Shown here piece after piece: positions 24,108 to 37,300 of a stretch of 64,000 nt of DNA. Made by a program: the position numbers and the translations under genes. The first letter of the stretch is position 1, and every line of letters starts with the position of its first letter. Source of the stretch: Monocercomonoides exilis (Eukaryota; Preaxostyla; Oxymonadida; Polymastigidae). A model generated the notes under the pieces. That model was given only the letters and a program-made list of their open reading frames with translations, made no database searches and was not told where the DNA came from. Where the stretch lies: contig LSRY02000044.1 in NCBI GenBank assembly GCA_001643675.2, positions 704,501 to 768,500 of the forward strand, given 5' to 3'.

Positions 24108-24770
24108 AATTATCGGATGATTCTGGATTTATCTTTCGTGTTTATTCTCCTTCTTCTTCTTCTTCTTCTGTATCACAAACTTTTTCATCGCCATTCCGCA
24201 CGATTCAGACATCGAGCACATCGTTTGGTTCCTCGTTGGCCACAAAAGATGTTATGATGAGCATGTTTGTTGCCAGAGCGAATAAGTGGCTGAAGATGAA
24301 AGCACTTCTCATTCTGGCAGCGCAAAGCAAAGAGCATGAGATAAAGAATGAGACAAAGAATGCAAAAGAGGAAGAAGAAGAAGATGATGATGACGATAGA
24401 AAATAGAAAAGATAAGCTGTTTGGCAGGACAGAAGAAGGAGAGGACAATTCAAATCCGGAAACAGAAGATGGCAAAGAAGCGAACAAGAAGTCACAGCTG
24501 AGAGCATGCGAGTAAGAAGAGCCCGACCATTTTGCTGGCACTTGAGGAATTATCATTCGACGCGTGTTGAGGTTGTTGCGGAATCGTCCTTCATCAGCAA
24601 AGTGTTGCAAAGATTTTTCAGAGTTTCACAGCAGATATACAGTCATCTGCAAGGAATGCGTACCTTTCGCTATGCTTTTCATCGCCAGGTGCTGCAACGC
24701 AGCCCTTCAGCCGTGATGATTTTCTTCAAAGCCGAACTCAAGAGCAGTTTTCGATTGATATGACTTAAAT
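24108..24770 (+). CDS. Probable downstream exons of the serine-rich gene (or a broken gene)
   Basis: From about 24110 a frame reads SPSSSSSSVSQTFSSPFRT, then an amphipathic helix (ANKWLKMKALLILAAQSK) and an acidic run, stopping with TAG near 24403. GC content is gene-like, unlike 23919-24100. Coding-like sequence then continues to about 24765 in other frames, for example SSFISKVLQRFFRVSQQIYS or, alternatively, SVAKIFQSFTADIQS. Two frames are open over the same stretch, so I cannot choose. The simplest reading is additional exons of the upstream gene after an intron of roughly 200-280 nt; a frameshifted remnant is also possible. Confidence 0.35.
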
Positions 24771-25351
24771 ACTGCACCAATATCGACATATTCTTTATCT
24801 TTTTGAATTTGTGTTGCTTTTCATGATTAAACTGAAAATTTTTGTAAAGAAAGTGTTTGCAGCTCCAACATCTTCATTAAAACAAATGCAATAAAACAAT
24901 TTCAAGTCCTTGCCAATTATATTCGAATGAACTCCAAGTTTTTCTGATAAAAAAATGAAATCGAAGTTTTTGACAGAAACATTTAACTTCAAAAATAATC
25001 ACACTTTTATATTTTCTTATAATAATGTTAAATTTTATTTGATATGTAAGCAAAAAAATGATAAAAACTCTTATCTTGATAAATTTTATTTGTTAATGCA
25101 ATAATACAGTTTTTTTAAAATAAAGTTGTTAATAAAAATCAGAAAAATATAAAACTTGAATGAATAAATAAAATCAACAAAGATGACAAGTAATTACGTT
25201 TGTAAACTGATATTTTGTTTTGATTTTTTTCAAATTACATACATTTTTTAAAATTCAATTTTAAAGGAAATTCTTTTTTTTTTTGAATTTTTGAACCATA
25301 ATTACATTTCATTTTTATTTGTTTCTATTTTTGCATCATATCACAGCCAAT
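24771..25351. other. AT-rich spacer upstream of receptor-like copy 2
   Basis: About 580 bases, strongly AT-rich. No gene or RNA recognised. It presumably contains the promoter of the gene starting at 25352. Confidence 0.5.
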
Positions 25352-28300
25352 ATGTGCGTGATTCAGATGATGGTTGCTGTTGCAATCACCATTATTAAAA
25401 ACGAAGGAAATTGCCAGAAGGTGATAACCGATCCATCGCATGACACATTCTGTGAACAATGCGATGAAAATTGTCTTATTGAAGGATGCATTTCGAAAAC
25501 GGGTATGAAATCGGTTGCATTTATATAAATATATATTTGATAACTGTAATTTTGCTTTAGTTGAAGTTTCTGTTTTCGATGGGAAAGAGCTGCTCGATAA
25601 TAATCATAATTACAAAAATGGCGAAAAAGGAAAAGCCAACAAACATCCAAAGAACAAGGCTTTCATTCCTTTACGTGCATCAACGCGTTTGGGGCAGATG
25701 TGCGAAGAAAGTGGATTTGAAGGAATTTTGAGATTGATTAATTCTTCAGCTGAGTTGAAAGGGATGATATTAACGAGACATGATTGTTGGAGTGTGGTAC
25801 GTGGTTTGAGGGGGAGTGTGGTTGCGGTGAGGGGATGTGGTGTGGAGATGGGGAGAGGCAAGGAGGTGGGGGTGTTTATGCTGGGCGGGTGCAGAGGAGT
25901 GTTTTGGAACATCACGCTGAGAGGGGTTGGAAGGGGAGGAAATGTGTGTGGGAGACTGTTTGGAGGAGAGGGGAGGATGGGGCAGACGAGGAGTGGGAGA
26001 GAAGGTGGGGAAAGAGGGGGAGGATGGGGTAGAGGAAGCGGAAGAGATGAAGGAGGAGAGAGAGGGGGACAACGAGGAGGTGGAGGAAGAAGAGGTGGAG
26101 AAGGAAGAGGAAGTGAAGGAAGAGGAGAAGAAAGTGAAGGAGGAGGGAGTGTATTGGTGAGCGAGTCCGATTTCCCATCTTTTTGTGTGTCTTCAGCCCC
26201 GTTTCTGGCACCTCCTCTGACACCCCTTGTGACACTCACCCGACTGACCTTCTTCAACATCTCCACAAATCCATTGAAAACAACACATCTGACTGAAGGG
26301 CAGATCCAAACCTCGTTTCTGATGAGTGGATGCACATTTTTATCGGTATGGGATGTTTATGACGGGGGCATTGTCCCTTCACTCAACAGCCCTTCGTCTT
26401 CCTTGGCTGCCTCGAACACCTCGTTTGTCAGGTGCTATCGCACTCAGAATGTTGAATATACAGGGAGTGAAGGGAATCCATCGAAACCAGAGAGACAGAA
26501 TCAGACAGATGATGGGATGAATTCGTTCACTTGGTGCGTGTGGAATGGGTCAAAAACTACAGGAACAAGAGCTTCTTATACAGATGGAGTATCGAGTGGA
26601 GGGGCGATTTTCATGTATAACCTGGGATCGGGAACACTTTCAGTGAAATTTTGTTCTTTCAATGACTGCTATGCGCATTATGGTGGTGGAGGAATTTTGT
26701 GTGTTTCAATAAATTCCATCAAAATCGAAAACAACTCATTCAATGCTTGTACAGCAAAAAATAACGGTGGTGGTGGGATATATGCTTATAATATAGAATT
26801 ATGTGTAAGGATCAGTGGGTGCGAGTTCCAGAAATGCAAAGCGAATAGCTTCGGAGGAGGTCTTTATCTTTATACTTTTAATATTTCTGGATCTGCCTGT
26901 ATTGGAACAGAAAGTGGGAAAGGGGAGAGTGCTTGTGTGTTTGAGTGCTCATTCACTTCGTGCTCTCTAACAAGTCAATATGGCGGAGGGATGTACTGTG
27001 TAACTGTTCCAGCTGCATTCAAAATGAGGAGCCTCCAATTTATTTCGTGCTCAGCAGTTTCATATGGTGGAGGACTATATCTCAAGCCATATCAATCAAT
27101 CGCTCCAAGCAACAACCTTTATTGTTATTTTTTTTTCTTCCATGATTGCAGTTGCAACGCCTCCACTTCATATGGCCATGACGTGTATTTTTATGATAAT
27201 TTCAATCTTTTTTCGTCAAACAATCCGTTCTATGAATCGTACACAACGAATAGCAATGATATGAGAGTGTGCTATTTTTACGGAAGTTATCAGTTTTCAG
27301 AAAAGAAGGATTGGCTGAAGGAAGGGATGAAGGATCGGTATGTTGGAGTGGGTGGGGATGATGCGAGCAATCTGTGTGGGATGAGTGAGCCTGCACCGTG
27401 CAAGACAATGGGGCATGCAGTGGATGTGAGCGTTGCCCAACTGGGCTCAATAATCACAGTGCTTGATGGGAAGCATGTGAACGAAGTGGAGTCAATCAAT
27501 GTTGGGGGAAAGAAGATTTTAATTGTTGGGAAAGGGAAGGAGGTGAGCGTGATTGGTACGAAATCTCTTTCTTCGTCTTCTACAACACTTTTCAGTGTGA
27601 CGAGCGGACAGCTGGGCGTGGAGCATGTGGGGATCGATCACAACGCGACAAGAAGCTCATCACCAAGTGTGTTTGTGGTGTCTGTGGGGAGCGGGACTCT
27701 TTCGCTGGAGGATGTGGCGATCGACTCTTCGACATCAGGAGGGGGTGGAATCTCGTCATCTGTGTTTGAAATGGTGTTGAGGCAGATGAAAATGATTGAT
27801 GTGGAGATCAAAAATATGAAAATGAGTCAACCTTTGTTCTCTGAACCATTATCAACAGGATCGGCATCAGGAGAAAGTGTGCTGGGGAATGTGACAATTC
27901 GGAATGTGAATAGGACAGAAGGAGATGGAGTGGTGATGGCAAAAAGTGTGAAGGGAGATGAGACATTTGTAATGTGGAACACAACAATAGAAGTATGTGA
28001 GTGTGCGAATGGAAATGGTGGAGGTATTTTTGTTTGGTTGCAAGAAAGCGGGAAATTTGATGTTAATGGAACGAGTGTGATTGATGGGAATAAGGCAGAG
28101 AATAATGGGAGAAGTGGGGGGAATGGAGGGAGAGGAGGAGGGATGTTTGTGTTGATGGAGAGTGGGGGATGTGGATTGAGAATTGGGCAGAATGTGAAGT
28201 TTTCGAAAGTGAAAAAGAATGTGGCAACATATGGGAAGGATGTGTTTGTTGATTGTGGGAGTGGAGTGTTTTTGGAGTCAAAAGTGAATACAACTTCATT

Positions 28301-31300
28301 TGCATTTTTTGACACAAGCACCATTCCATCAGATGTGTTTCAACTGAGTGGGAGTGAAAATGGGGAAGAAAATGGAGTGATTCCACTGTTTGTGTATTTG
28401 TGCACAATGGGTACAAAAGTGCTTGTTGATGGGAGTGGAGGAAATGGGAAGGATCACAGCCATTGTGGATTTGATGCATTCAAGTGTTTGACAGTTGATT
28501 ATTGCACGAACTCAAGAATGAGCAGCACTGTAAATGAAATAGAAGTTGTCTCATCTTCGTCAATTGCCAAGGAAATAACAGGACCATCATTTGGTGTGAG
28601 TATTTCAGGCAGAATAGTGTCATCATCATCAGCGGGGGAGAGGATGGGAGTGAATGTGAGTGATGGAGGATCAGACACGCAAGACTGGCTTGTTGGATGT
28701 TCGAGTTCACTGACAATGAGGAGACTTTCATTTGTTGTGAAAGGTCAGTTGAAAGCAAGGAGAAGTGCATTCATCCATTCAACATCAACACTCAGTGTGA
28801 CGAACTGTTCAGTCTCATTTGAGAGTGGGGCATTGACTGATGGAAAGATCGGATACAGCATCATTGAGATGACAGGAGGGAATCTGATTGTTGATGGATT
28901 TGTAATGGAAAGTGGAATGACACTGAAGATGAATGGGAAATCGCCAATCACAATGACAATTGGAGCGCAATTGGAGATATCAAACAGCAGAGTGAGTGAA
29001 GTGGAGGTGGAAATGAATGCGGCAGGTGGAAATGGAGGAGGGGGATATTTGAATGTTGGGATGGGCGTTAATGGGAATGTGAAAATTGAAGAAAGCAATA
29101 TATCCTCGACATGCTCAGGTGGAAGTGGAATGAAAGGGGGAGGGATGATGATGTCAATTGGAAGCGGAGGAACATTGAGAGTGAAAGGAGTGAAATTATC
29201 AGGATGCGTTGTGCCATCAGAGGATATTGAGAATGGAGGGAGAGGGATGGGAGGAGGGATGTTTGCTGAACTTGCCGATGCAACGGGAACATTTTCATTG
29301 GAGAGCATGACATTTAGTGGGTGCAATGCATGGAAGGGGAAGAATTTATTTGTGGAAGCTCAGGATTTATCGGCTGTCATCAACAGCACTTCAATTGGAT
29401 TCAATCCAGAAATTGGAATTAATGTTGCAGATTTGGATGAACTTTGTGGAAGAGAAAGAAACCAGACAGATGTGATTGTTCCACTTGTTGTGTTTCTTCG
29501 GACATTTTCATCTCCAGCATATGTGAGTGGGAGAGAACAAGGAAGTGAATTTAGATTGTGTGGATATGAAGATTATCCATGCAAAGGAATTGGGAATGTT
29601 GGAGAAGTTCAGTTTCCGAGTTCAAAGAGATTCATCAGACTGACAAGCACATTTTCATTTGTTGAAGAAGTGAAGTTGGATGAATAATCATATGAGATTG
29701 ATTCGAGCAACAAAGATGTTGGATTGAAAGTTGGAGGAACAGGAACAAAAACACAAGAAGCGTTGGTGCTGAACAGTGTTTCATCAACATTGACAGGGAT
29801 ATTGTTTGAATTGGGAGGATCGATTTGGGAACGTTCATCATTTGTTCATTCGACAAGTGGCACATTGAGATTTGCTGATTGTGGGATAAAGATGGGAAGC
29901 GGGGTGGATTCTGCGAATTATGTGTTTGTGAGTGGGAGTGGAGGGACATTATTCATTTCAGGTTTTAGTATGACTCATGTGAGATTTGGAATGAATCCAT
30001 TTATTGTTGTTGATGGAAATGGGGGTGCTTCGATTGAGGATTCGTTGCTTGAGAGTGTGGAAACAACAAATATGAAGGGATTGATTGAGTATTCATCATC
30101 ATCGAGTTCATTGACGATTGGGAATGTGACAGCACAAGAATGTGTGATGGGAGGGGAAGGACTGACATGGGATGATAATGGAAAAAAACTGGGGATGAGG
30201 AATTGCACGATTATGAAAACTCGCAGTTTGGAGGGAAATGGGAGCGTTGTGAGTGGAGAAGTTGGGGATGGATGTGCTGTTGAAGTGAGTGATGTTGTGA
30301 TTGAAGGATGTGGAACATTGAAGGGATGTGGAGGAGGGATGGGTGTGATGTTGAAGGGAACAGGAGAAATGCGTTTGGGGAAGAGTGGAGTGGTGACATT
30401 ATTTGAGAAATGTTCAGCTGGTGGTGAAGGATCAGTTGGGGGATATGGGGGAGGAGTGTTGCTGAGATGCGAAAAAGGAGGAAGCGACTTTGTGATGAGT
30501 GGATTGACATTTGGAAGAGGTGAGGGAGCAAACACAGCGGCACATGGAGGAAACAATGTGCTTGTTGAAGGAACAAGTTTGCCACAGTTGGTGAATAATG
30601 TTTCATTTGACTTCTCATTTGAGATTGAAGGCGAAGGATTCAACATTAAAGATCTTATGGGAGCAGAAAATGGGAATGAGATGAGATTGATTCCAGTTGT
30701 TGTGTTCTTTCGAGAGAAGCCGAGTGTTGGGTATGTGAATGGGGGAAATGGAGGGATGGACTATCATAAGTGCGGATATGCTGACTTTCCATGCTCCACA
30801 TTGACATATGCAGGAACAAATCTATTTGGCACATCGCCAGCAACACTGAAACTTGCTGATGGAAGTTTTATTTCCGATGAAATGACACTCAACACTCAAG
30901 AAATGAACATTGATGGAGATATTGAAAAGGCAAAGATTGGAATAAGCGAAGGAGGAGAAAACGTATTTTTGATAAAGAGCGAACGAGCAGTATCGTTTTC
31001 GTCATTGGCATTTTCGATTTCAACATTTGCCGAATCAAGAAAGGAGTATGTATTTCTGTGCGGTGCAAACACATTGAGATTTGAAGGATGTTCATTTGGT
31101 GCAGAATCAGAAGAGATTGGAATTGGATTGATTTGCGGGAAAGGAGGGAAAGTGGAGCTGGTGAAATGTGAATTTGAAAACATTCAAATGACCAAAACAG
31201 GGATGGTGACTTTTGATGGAATAGGGGTTGGAGGATTGATTGATGAGGTGATTGTGAGGAATGTGACAAGAGAAAATGTGGGAAGGAGCTTATTTGAGCT

Positions 31301-34300
31301 GAGAAATGGAGGAGATGTTGAGGTTAAGAACACAACGATGAATAAATCGAGTTTTGAGAATGGAAATGAGATTGAGATTGGAGAAGGGATTAATGCGAAA
31401 ATCTGGAACTGCACATTCAAATCAATTCAGAGAGTGAATGGGAATGGAGGGGTGTTGAATGGGAAAGTGGGAAGTGGTAAGTGTGTGGATATTAACAAAT
31501 GCGTGTTTGAGGAATGCAGATGCAATTCAGTGAGTACAATTGGGGGAGGGATTGTTCTGATTGTGGGAGATGGAGGAAAACTGTTGTTTGATGATAACAA
31601 GATGAATGGATGCACAGTTTCAGAGAGAACCGGAAAAGGAGGAGGGTTGCATCTGACATTTGAAACAACGAATGCAGAATATTCTATGAAGAATGACACT
31701 TTCACGAACAATGTGGCAGAAAAAGGAGAAGATGTGTATTTGGTGTGTGGATCACCATGGAGGATGCTTCTTCCAGCGTTGTGGGAAGGGACAGCCACAA
31801 GAGTCACAGCAGAAAATAAGATGTGGGTGCTTGAGTCATCTGAACCAAGAAAAGAAGACTCACTGATCAATTATCTGTTTCCAAGATTGGGAACGGATTT
31901 GTTTGTGAGCAATGCTGGAAACGGATTATCAAGTTGTGGAGCGAAAGAAAATCCTTGCTCGTCTGTTGATATTGGGTTTGATCGGTTGAAGGATGAGATA
32001 GAGAGGATTATGCTTGTTGGTGCTGCTTCAGTGAGCAAGACGATCAACAGAGGTGGGAAAGGGCTGACAATCAAAGGGAATGAAGAAACGAGAGAACTGG
32101 TTGTTGAAGAGGGAGGGAAATTTGAATTGACAGAAGGAGATGGGCAAACACATTTGACTTTGTCACTTCTTCAGATTTCGCTTCCATGCTCCTCCACTGC
32201 AAGTGCGACTGGTGACGAATCGATTATGGAAGCGAGGATTGGGGAATGTTTCATTTTGGATTGTTTGTTTTCAGGAGAAGAAGGGAATTCAAATGTGAAT
32301 GAGTGTGGGAAGTGGATAGTGATTGGGAATGGAGGGGTTATTCGAATAGAGAGAACAGAAATGAATGGGATAAGATTCGAAGGATGTGGAATTGCACAAC
32401 TGGGAGGAGGGAATGTGTTATTTGAGAACTGTTCATTGAATGGGATTGAGACCAGTGGAGGAGGAGTGATTGTGGGGAATGGTGGATCGGAAGTGACATT
32501 GAGGAACATGACAGCATTGGGGTGTGTTGTGGGAGCAGGATCGCTGATAACATCGAATGGAGGATCGAGTCTGAGAGTTGATGAAGAAAGCAGATTTGAG
32601 AATATTGATACAGAAAGTGTGAGTGGAGGGTGTTTGAAGAGCGAGATGAAGCTGAATGATTTGCTTGAAATGGGATCATCATCCATATTGAAATGCTCTG
32701 CGAATGGAAATGGAGGAAGAGGAGGAGGAATATATCTGAATTTGAGTGACAATTGTGTGAATAACTTTGTGTTGACAACATTGACATTCGAAGGCAATGT
32801 TGCAACTGAGGGAAGGGATTTGTTCATTTCTTGCAAGAAACTGAATGAAACAGTGACGAAGGAGAGGTTTGGATTTGAATACAAATATGAAAATGGAGAA
32901 AGAGAAGGAGAAGGTCAGGCAGTTGATATGAAAGGGGTTGACAGAGATCATTTTGAGGAGAGTGTTGATCTTGGGCTGTTTCTTGTTGAAATGAAGGGAA
33001 TGGAGGTGTGTGTGTCGAGGGAGGGGTATGACACATTGGGATGTGGGAGCGATGGATATCCATGTGAATCGATGTGGAGTGGAATAAGCCACATTGACAG
33101 AAGTGGGACAGAAGGAGAAAGGAAAGTGAAAGTGAGGGATGAAGGGACAATTGAAGATATCTATTCATTCACAGATGCACTTGTGATTGATGGGTGTGTG
33201 AATGAAGGAGATGAAACCAAACACAAGCCTATTCATTTTGAAGGGACAATCAAAGGGAATTCTGCATCATCATCTTCATCTGTTATTTCATCAACTGCCT
33301 CACTCAGCTTATTATCTTTGAAGTTACAAATTCCAAGTCAATTTGAGCCAAGCATGAATACACTGATCTCATCGAGTGGGATTCTTCAACTTGAAAGCTG
33401 TTTATTTGAGATTCGATCATCAACACACACTGTTCAATACTCGTTGATAACAACAACCAGTGGAAGTTGCACATTGAAAGGATGCAGTTTGACAGGGCCA
33501 TCATTTGTCAAATCTCCATTGGTGATGGCTTCTTCTGTTTTTATTGAAAGCAACAACTTTTCAAACATTGTGAACACTGGAAGCGGTGAAGGAGGCATTG
33601 CAAAAGTGACATTGAAAGGGAATGAAAAACTGGAAATAAAATCAACAAATGTGTCATCTTGTTCGCTTTCATCAAGAAATGGAAAAGGAGGATTCTTGTA
33701 TTTGGATTGTCAAAACTGTTTAAATGAAAAGCCATTTCTTTTGGAAAGCGTAACATTTGAGAACAACACAGCATCCAATGGAAAGAACATGTTCATTTTG
33801 GGAAAGGATTTTAATTCTTCTGTGACAAATGATTCATTCAACTTCGATTATTCATCAATGGCAAATGATAAAACTCTGTTTGTGGGAAGTGATGATTTTC
33901 ATGAAGAAAAGGATTTGTTCATGTTTCTGGTTTCATACAGCTCATTTGAGATATTTATCTCATCTGAAGGATATGATGTTGCACGCTGTGGAAGCGAGGA
34001 AGGGCCATGCTTCACAATGTGGAAAGGGATGAAAAACATGAGAGATGGAGATGCTTTGAAAACAATTCAGATTAATGGATCAACAATTATTCGAGATTCA
34101 TTCAACATGTCCAATTATCAGATCAAAAAGGGTGAAAAGATGGGAGGGGAAGATACAAAAGCAATATTGAATTTTGAAAAGGCAATTGGAAGTCAGCTGG
34201 AATGTTTCATGGAAAATGATATTCACCTTGAATTGATAAATATCCAACTGCAACTTGCATCTGGATTTGACAACTCAGCCAAAACGATTATTTCAAACAA

Positions 34301-37300
34301 AGGAGGAGATTTGGTGATAAGTGAATGTTCATTCCATTCAGAGGCAGAAGTGAACAATGGATTTGATTGTGTGTTTGTGGATGTGATTGGAGGAACTGTG
34401 GAAGTGAATGATTTGTCGATGGAATCGTGCAATGTTGGAAACAGTATTTTTGCAATCGACAATGCTGGAGTTTCTTGCCATTTTGTGAATGTTCGAGTGG
34501 AATCGTTGAATGAAAGTGGAGGATGTCTTCTTCTGATCAAAGGAACTGAATTAACAACAAAGATAAATGAAGTGGGTGAGGAAATGAGTCTCAACATTGA
34601 TAATTCGTCATTTTCAGGAGTGAAGAGAAGTGACAATGGAGCAAGCATTTTGGAGTCAAAGAGTGAGAATAAGATTTGCTTGGTTGTGAATTCGAGCAAC
34701 ATCACAGAAGACAAAGCAGAATTGAGTGAAAAAGGAGGGGCAATATTCTTCACATTGGGTGCATCTGGATCAATGAAGATGATTGACTCAACAATCAGCC
34801 AATGCAGCTGCAGTTTCAGTTCAGGGAGAGGAGGAGGGGTGTATCTGGCGACAAAGGAAAAAGGAGAATTGGATTTCACATTTATGGGGATGAAATTCAG
34901 TGACAACAGAGCAAGAGTGGGAAATGATATTTATATTGAATGCTTCAACATCACATCGCAGATTAATGAAAGTCAATTTCAGTTTGATCTTCGAGAAGGC
35001 AACTTCAATCGATTCGATGCAATCTATGGAATTGATAGTTGTGAGCACAAAGAAGATGCAAATCTGATTGGATTTGTGACTATCCATCAGAGTGACACAA
35101 TCATTGTGAGCAGTGCGGTTGGATCGAATGACAGACAATGTGGAACAAACACACTTCCATGTGATACAATTGAGCATGGGCTGGTGCATCTGACATCTGA
35201 ATATGTGAGCCAAATATTCATTGTTGAAGAGAGTGTGATTGGAAGAGAAATAAATCTGGAGGAGATGAGTTTGAGTTCGAAGAGCAGAGATTTTTGTGAA
35301 GTTGAAGTGAAATCAAGAATTGAAAAAACAAGAGAGGCTTTGATTTCAACAAGAGAAACAGTCTCATTGATGAGAGTGAATTTTGTGTTTGATTCAAATT
35401 TTGTTTCTTCACATGAATCACTGATATCACCAGAAGGAGGGATTCTTGAAGTGGTGAATTGTTCATTTGACTCAAAACAATCGGCTGGAGAAGGAAATAT
35501 AGAATTAGCAATTATTCCATTTCACATTATTCAAATGACAAAAGGAGAATTACAACTTGACGGATGCTCAATATCAAATCTCATTCTTCATGAATCTGCA
35601 TTATCTCTATCATCATCACTTTCATCAGTAATTGATTCATTAACGATTTGCAATTCAACAGCTAAAACTTCTCTGATTGATATTTATGAATGTGGAAAAT
35701 TAACAATCAAAAATTTCAACACAGAAAATATCACAGTTGAGGGAAATGAAGAAACATTAATATCTTGCTTGACAATGAAAAAGACGATGCAATTGACAAA
35801 TTGCACAATTGGTGGAGTCAGTTCACAGACAACAAAAGGGAAATTGATGAAATTGGAGGATTGTTTGGATGTGAAAATAGACAATTGTGTTTTTGATGGA
35901 AGTGTAAAAGAAAGAAATGAGAAGAATTTGAATGTGGAAGAAGAGATGTGCAGGCGGGAAGGATCTCTTGTGGATGTTGTGAAGAGTTTTGTGATGATGA
36001 AAGATACAACAATCTCAAATTCACCAGAAGGTGGAATATCAATGAGTGGAGGAAATGTGAATATTGAGATGGGGTTATTTGAGAACAACAATCCATCGAT
36101 TGAAGGATATCCATCGTTGAGAAGGAATATCATCTGTTCAGATTCAGGAACATTGAATGTGAAGAGTTTGAAAGGAGGAGATGGATTGGAGGACAATACT
36201 TCTCTTTGGATGTTGAATGAAGGGTGCAGTTTTGAAGGGATTGCTTCAGAGAGAGATTCGTCATTCTTCATTCCTGTTTTGGAGAGTGTAGAGGTAAAAG
36301 AAGAGGCAAATAGAATGAAATTGACATTCAAAGGGATGCTTCTTGTTCCATGCAATCTGTCATTCTCAGTTGTGAAGAGGAAGGGAGAAGAGAAAGAGAT
36401 TGAAAAACATGAGTTTGATTCAAATGGATTCTTGTCAGAAAGAGAAGTTGAGGGAAGTGCGACAAAGTATCTTATCAGCAACTGTGGAGATGAAATAGAA
36501 GTAAGTGTGCATGTTTTATTTGGGAATGCAGAATCTCCTTCATCAACACAGCCATTTATTCTGAAGAATACAAGTATTTCTCCACCAAATGATAATGAAA
36601 GAATCTCAAAGGGAGGAAATAAGAATAACAATGGAAATTTGAATATGTTTGAATGGAGTTTGTTTGCCTTTATTGGGTTCGTTGTTGCTTTTTTAATTTT
36701 TGTTGCTTTGTTTGTTGTGGTGGTTGTGCTTTTGCGAAGGAAACTGAGGGAAGCCGAAAAGAAAGTTGAGAGAGAGAGATTAGAAACTGAACAGATAATG
36801 GGGAAGATTGAGAGGAGAAGAAGGGAAAACAATGGAAGAAGCTTTGAGATGAGCGAAATGCCATCAACATTACTGGAAGGGATGACGAGCCAAATTCCGC
36901 TTCTCATTGACAACGATGAAGATCTTCCAGAGCCTCCTCCGATGAGCAATGAAGAAATTCTGAATGAAAATGATCTTCCAGATCTGGAACCACCATTAGC
37001 ATTTTCAGAGAATGCTTCTGTTCCTGGAATGCAACAATCTCATTCATTCAATGTGATATCAGCAAAGAAGCCATTTCGAGAGAAAGAGAAAAAGAACGTC
37101 AAAACATTGCACTCAGTAATTCATTCAGTGCAAGGTAATTTCACACTGGGAACAAGAGCGATGGATGTTGTTGATGGGAAGGAAGTGGTTTTGGCGGTGG
37201 CAGAGCTGTTTGAGCATTTGATTTCAGTTGGAGACGAGAGAGTAGGGATGATGGGGAGGCAGCTGTGCCCGTATTCAATTTTTGTGGAGGAAGGAAACGA

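Noticed and set aside
29685-29687. TAA/TAG read as glutamine (alternative code known from some oxymonads), prompted by TAA aligning with Gln.
   Set aside because: ArgRS ends with TAA exactly at the family C-terminus, the ARM kinase ends with TAG at the family end, and several other genes end in TAA or TAG with non-coding sequence beyond. The standard code fits.
29688-29724. A separate gene starting just after the TAA, giving two adjacent receptor genes.
   Set aside because: No signal peptide, ATG or promoter spacing. The paralogue alignment runs straight through the TAA.
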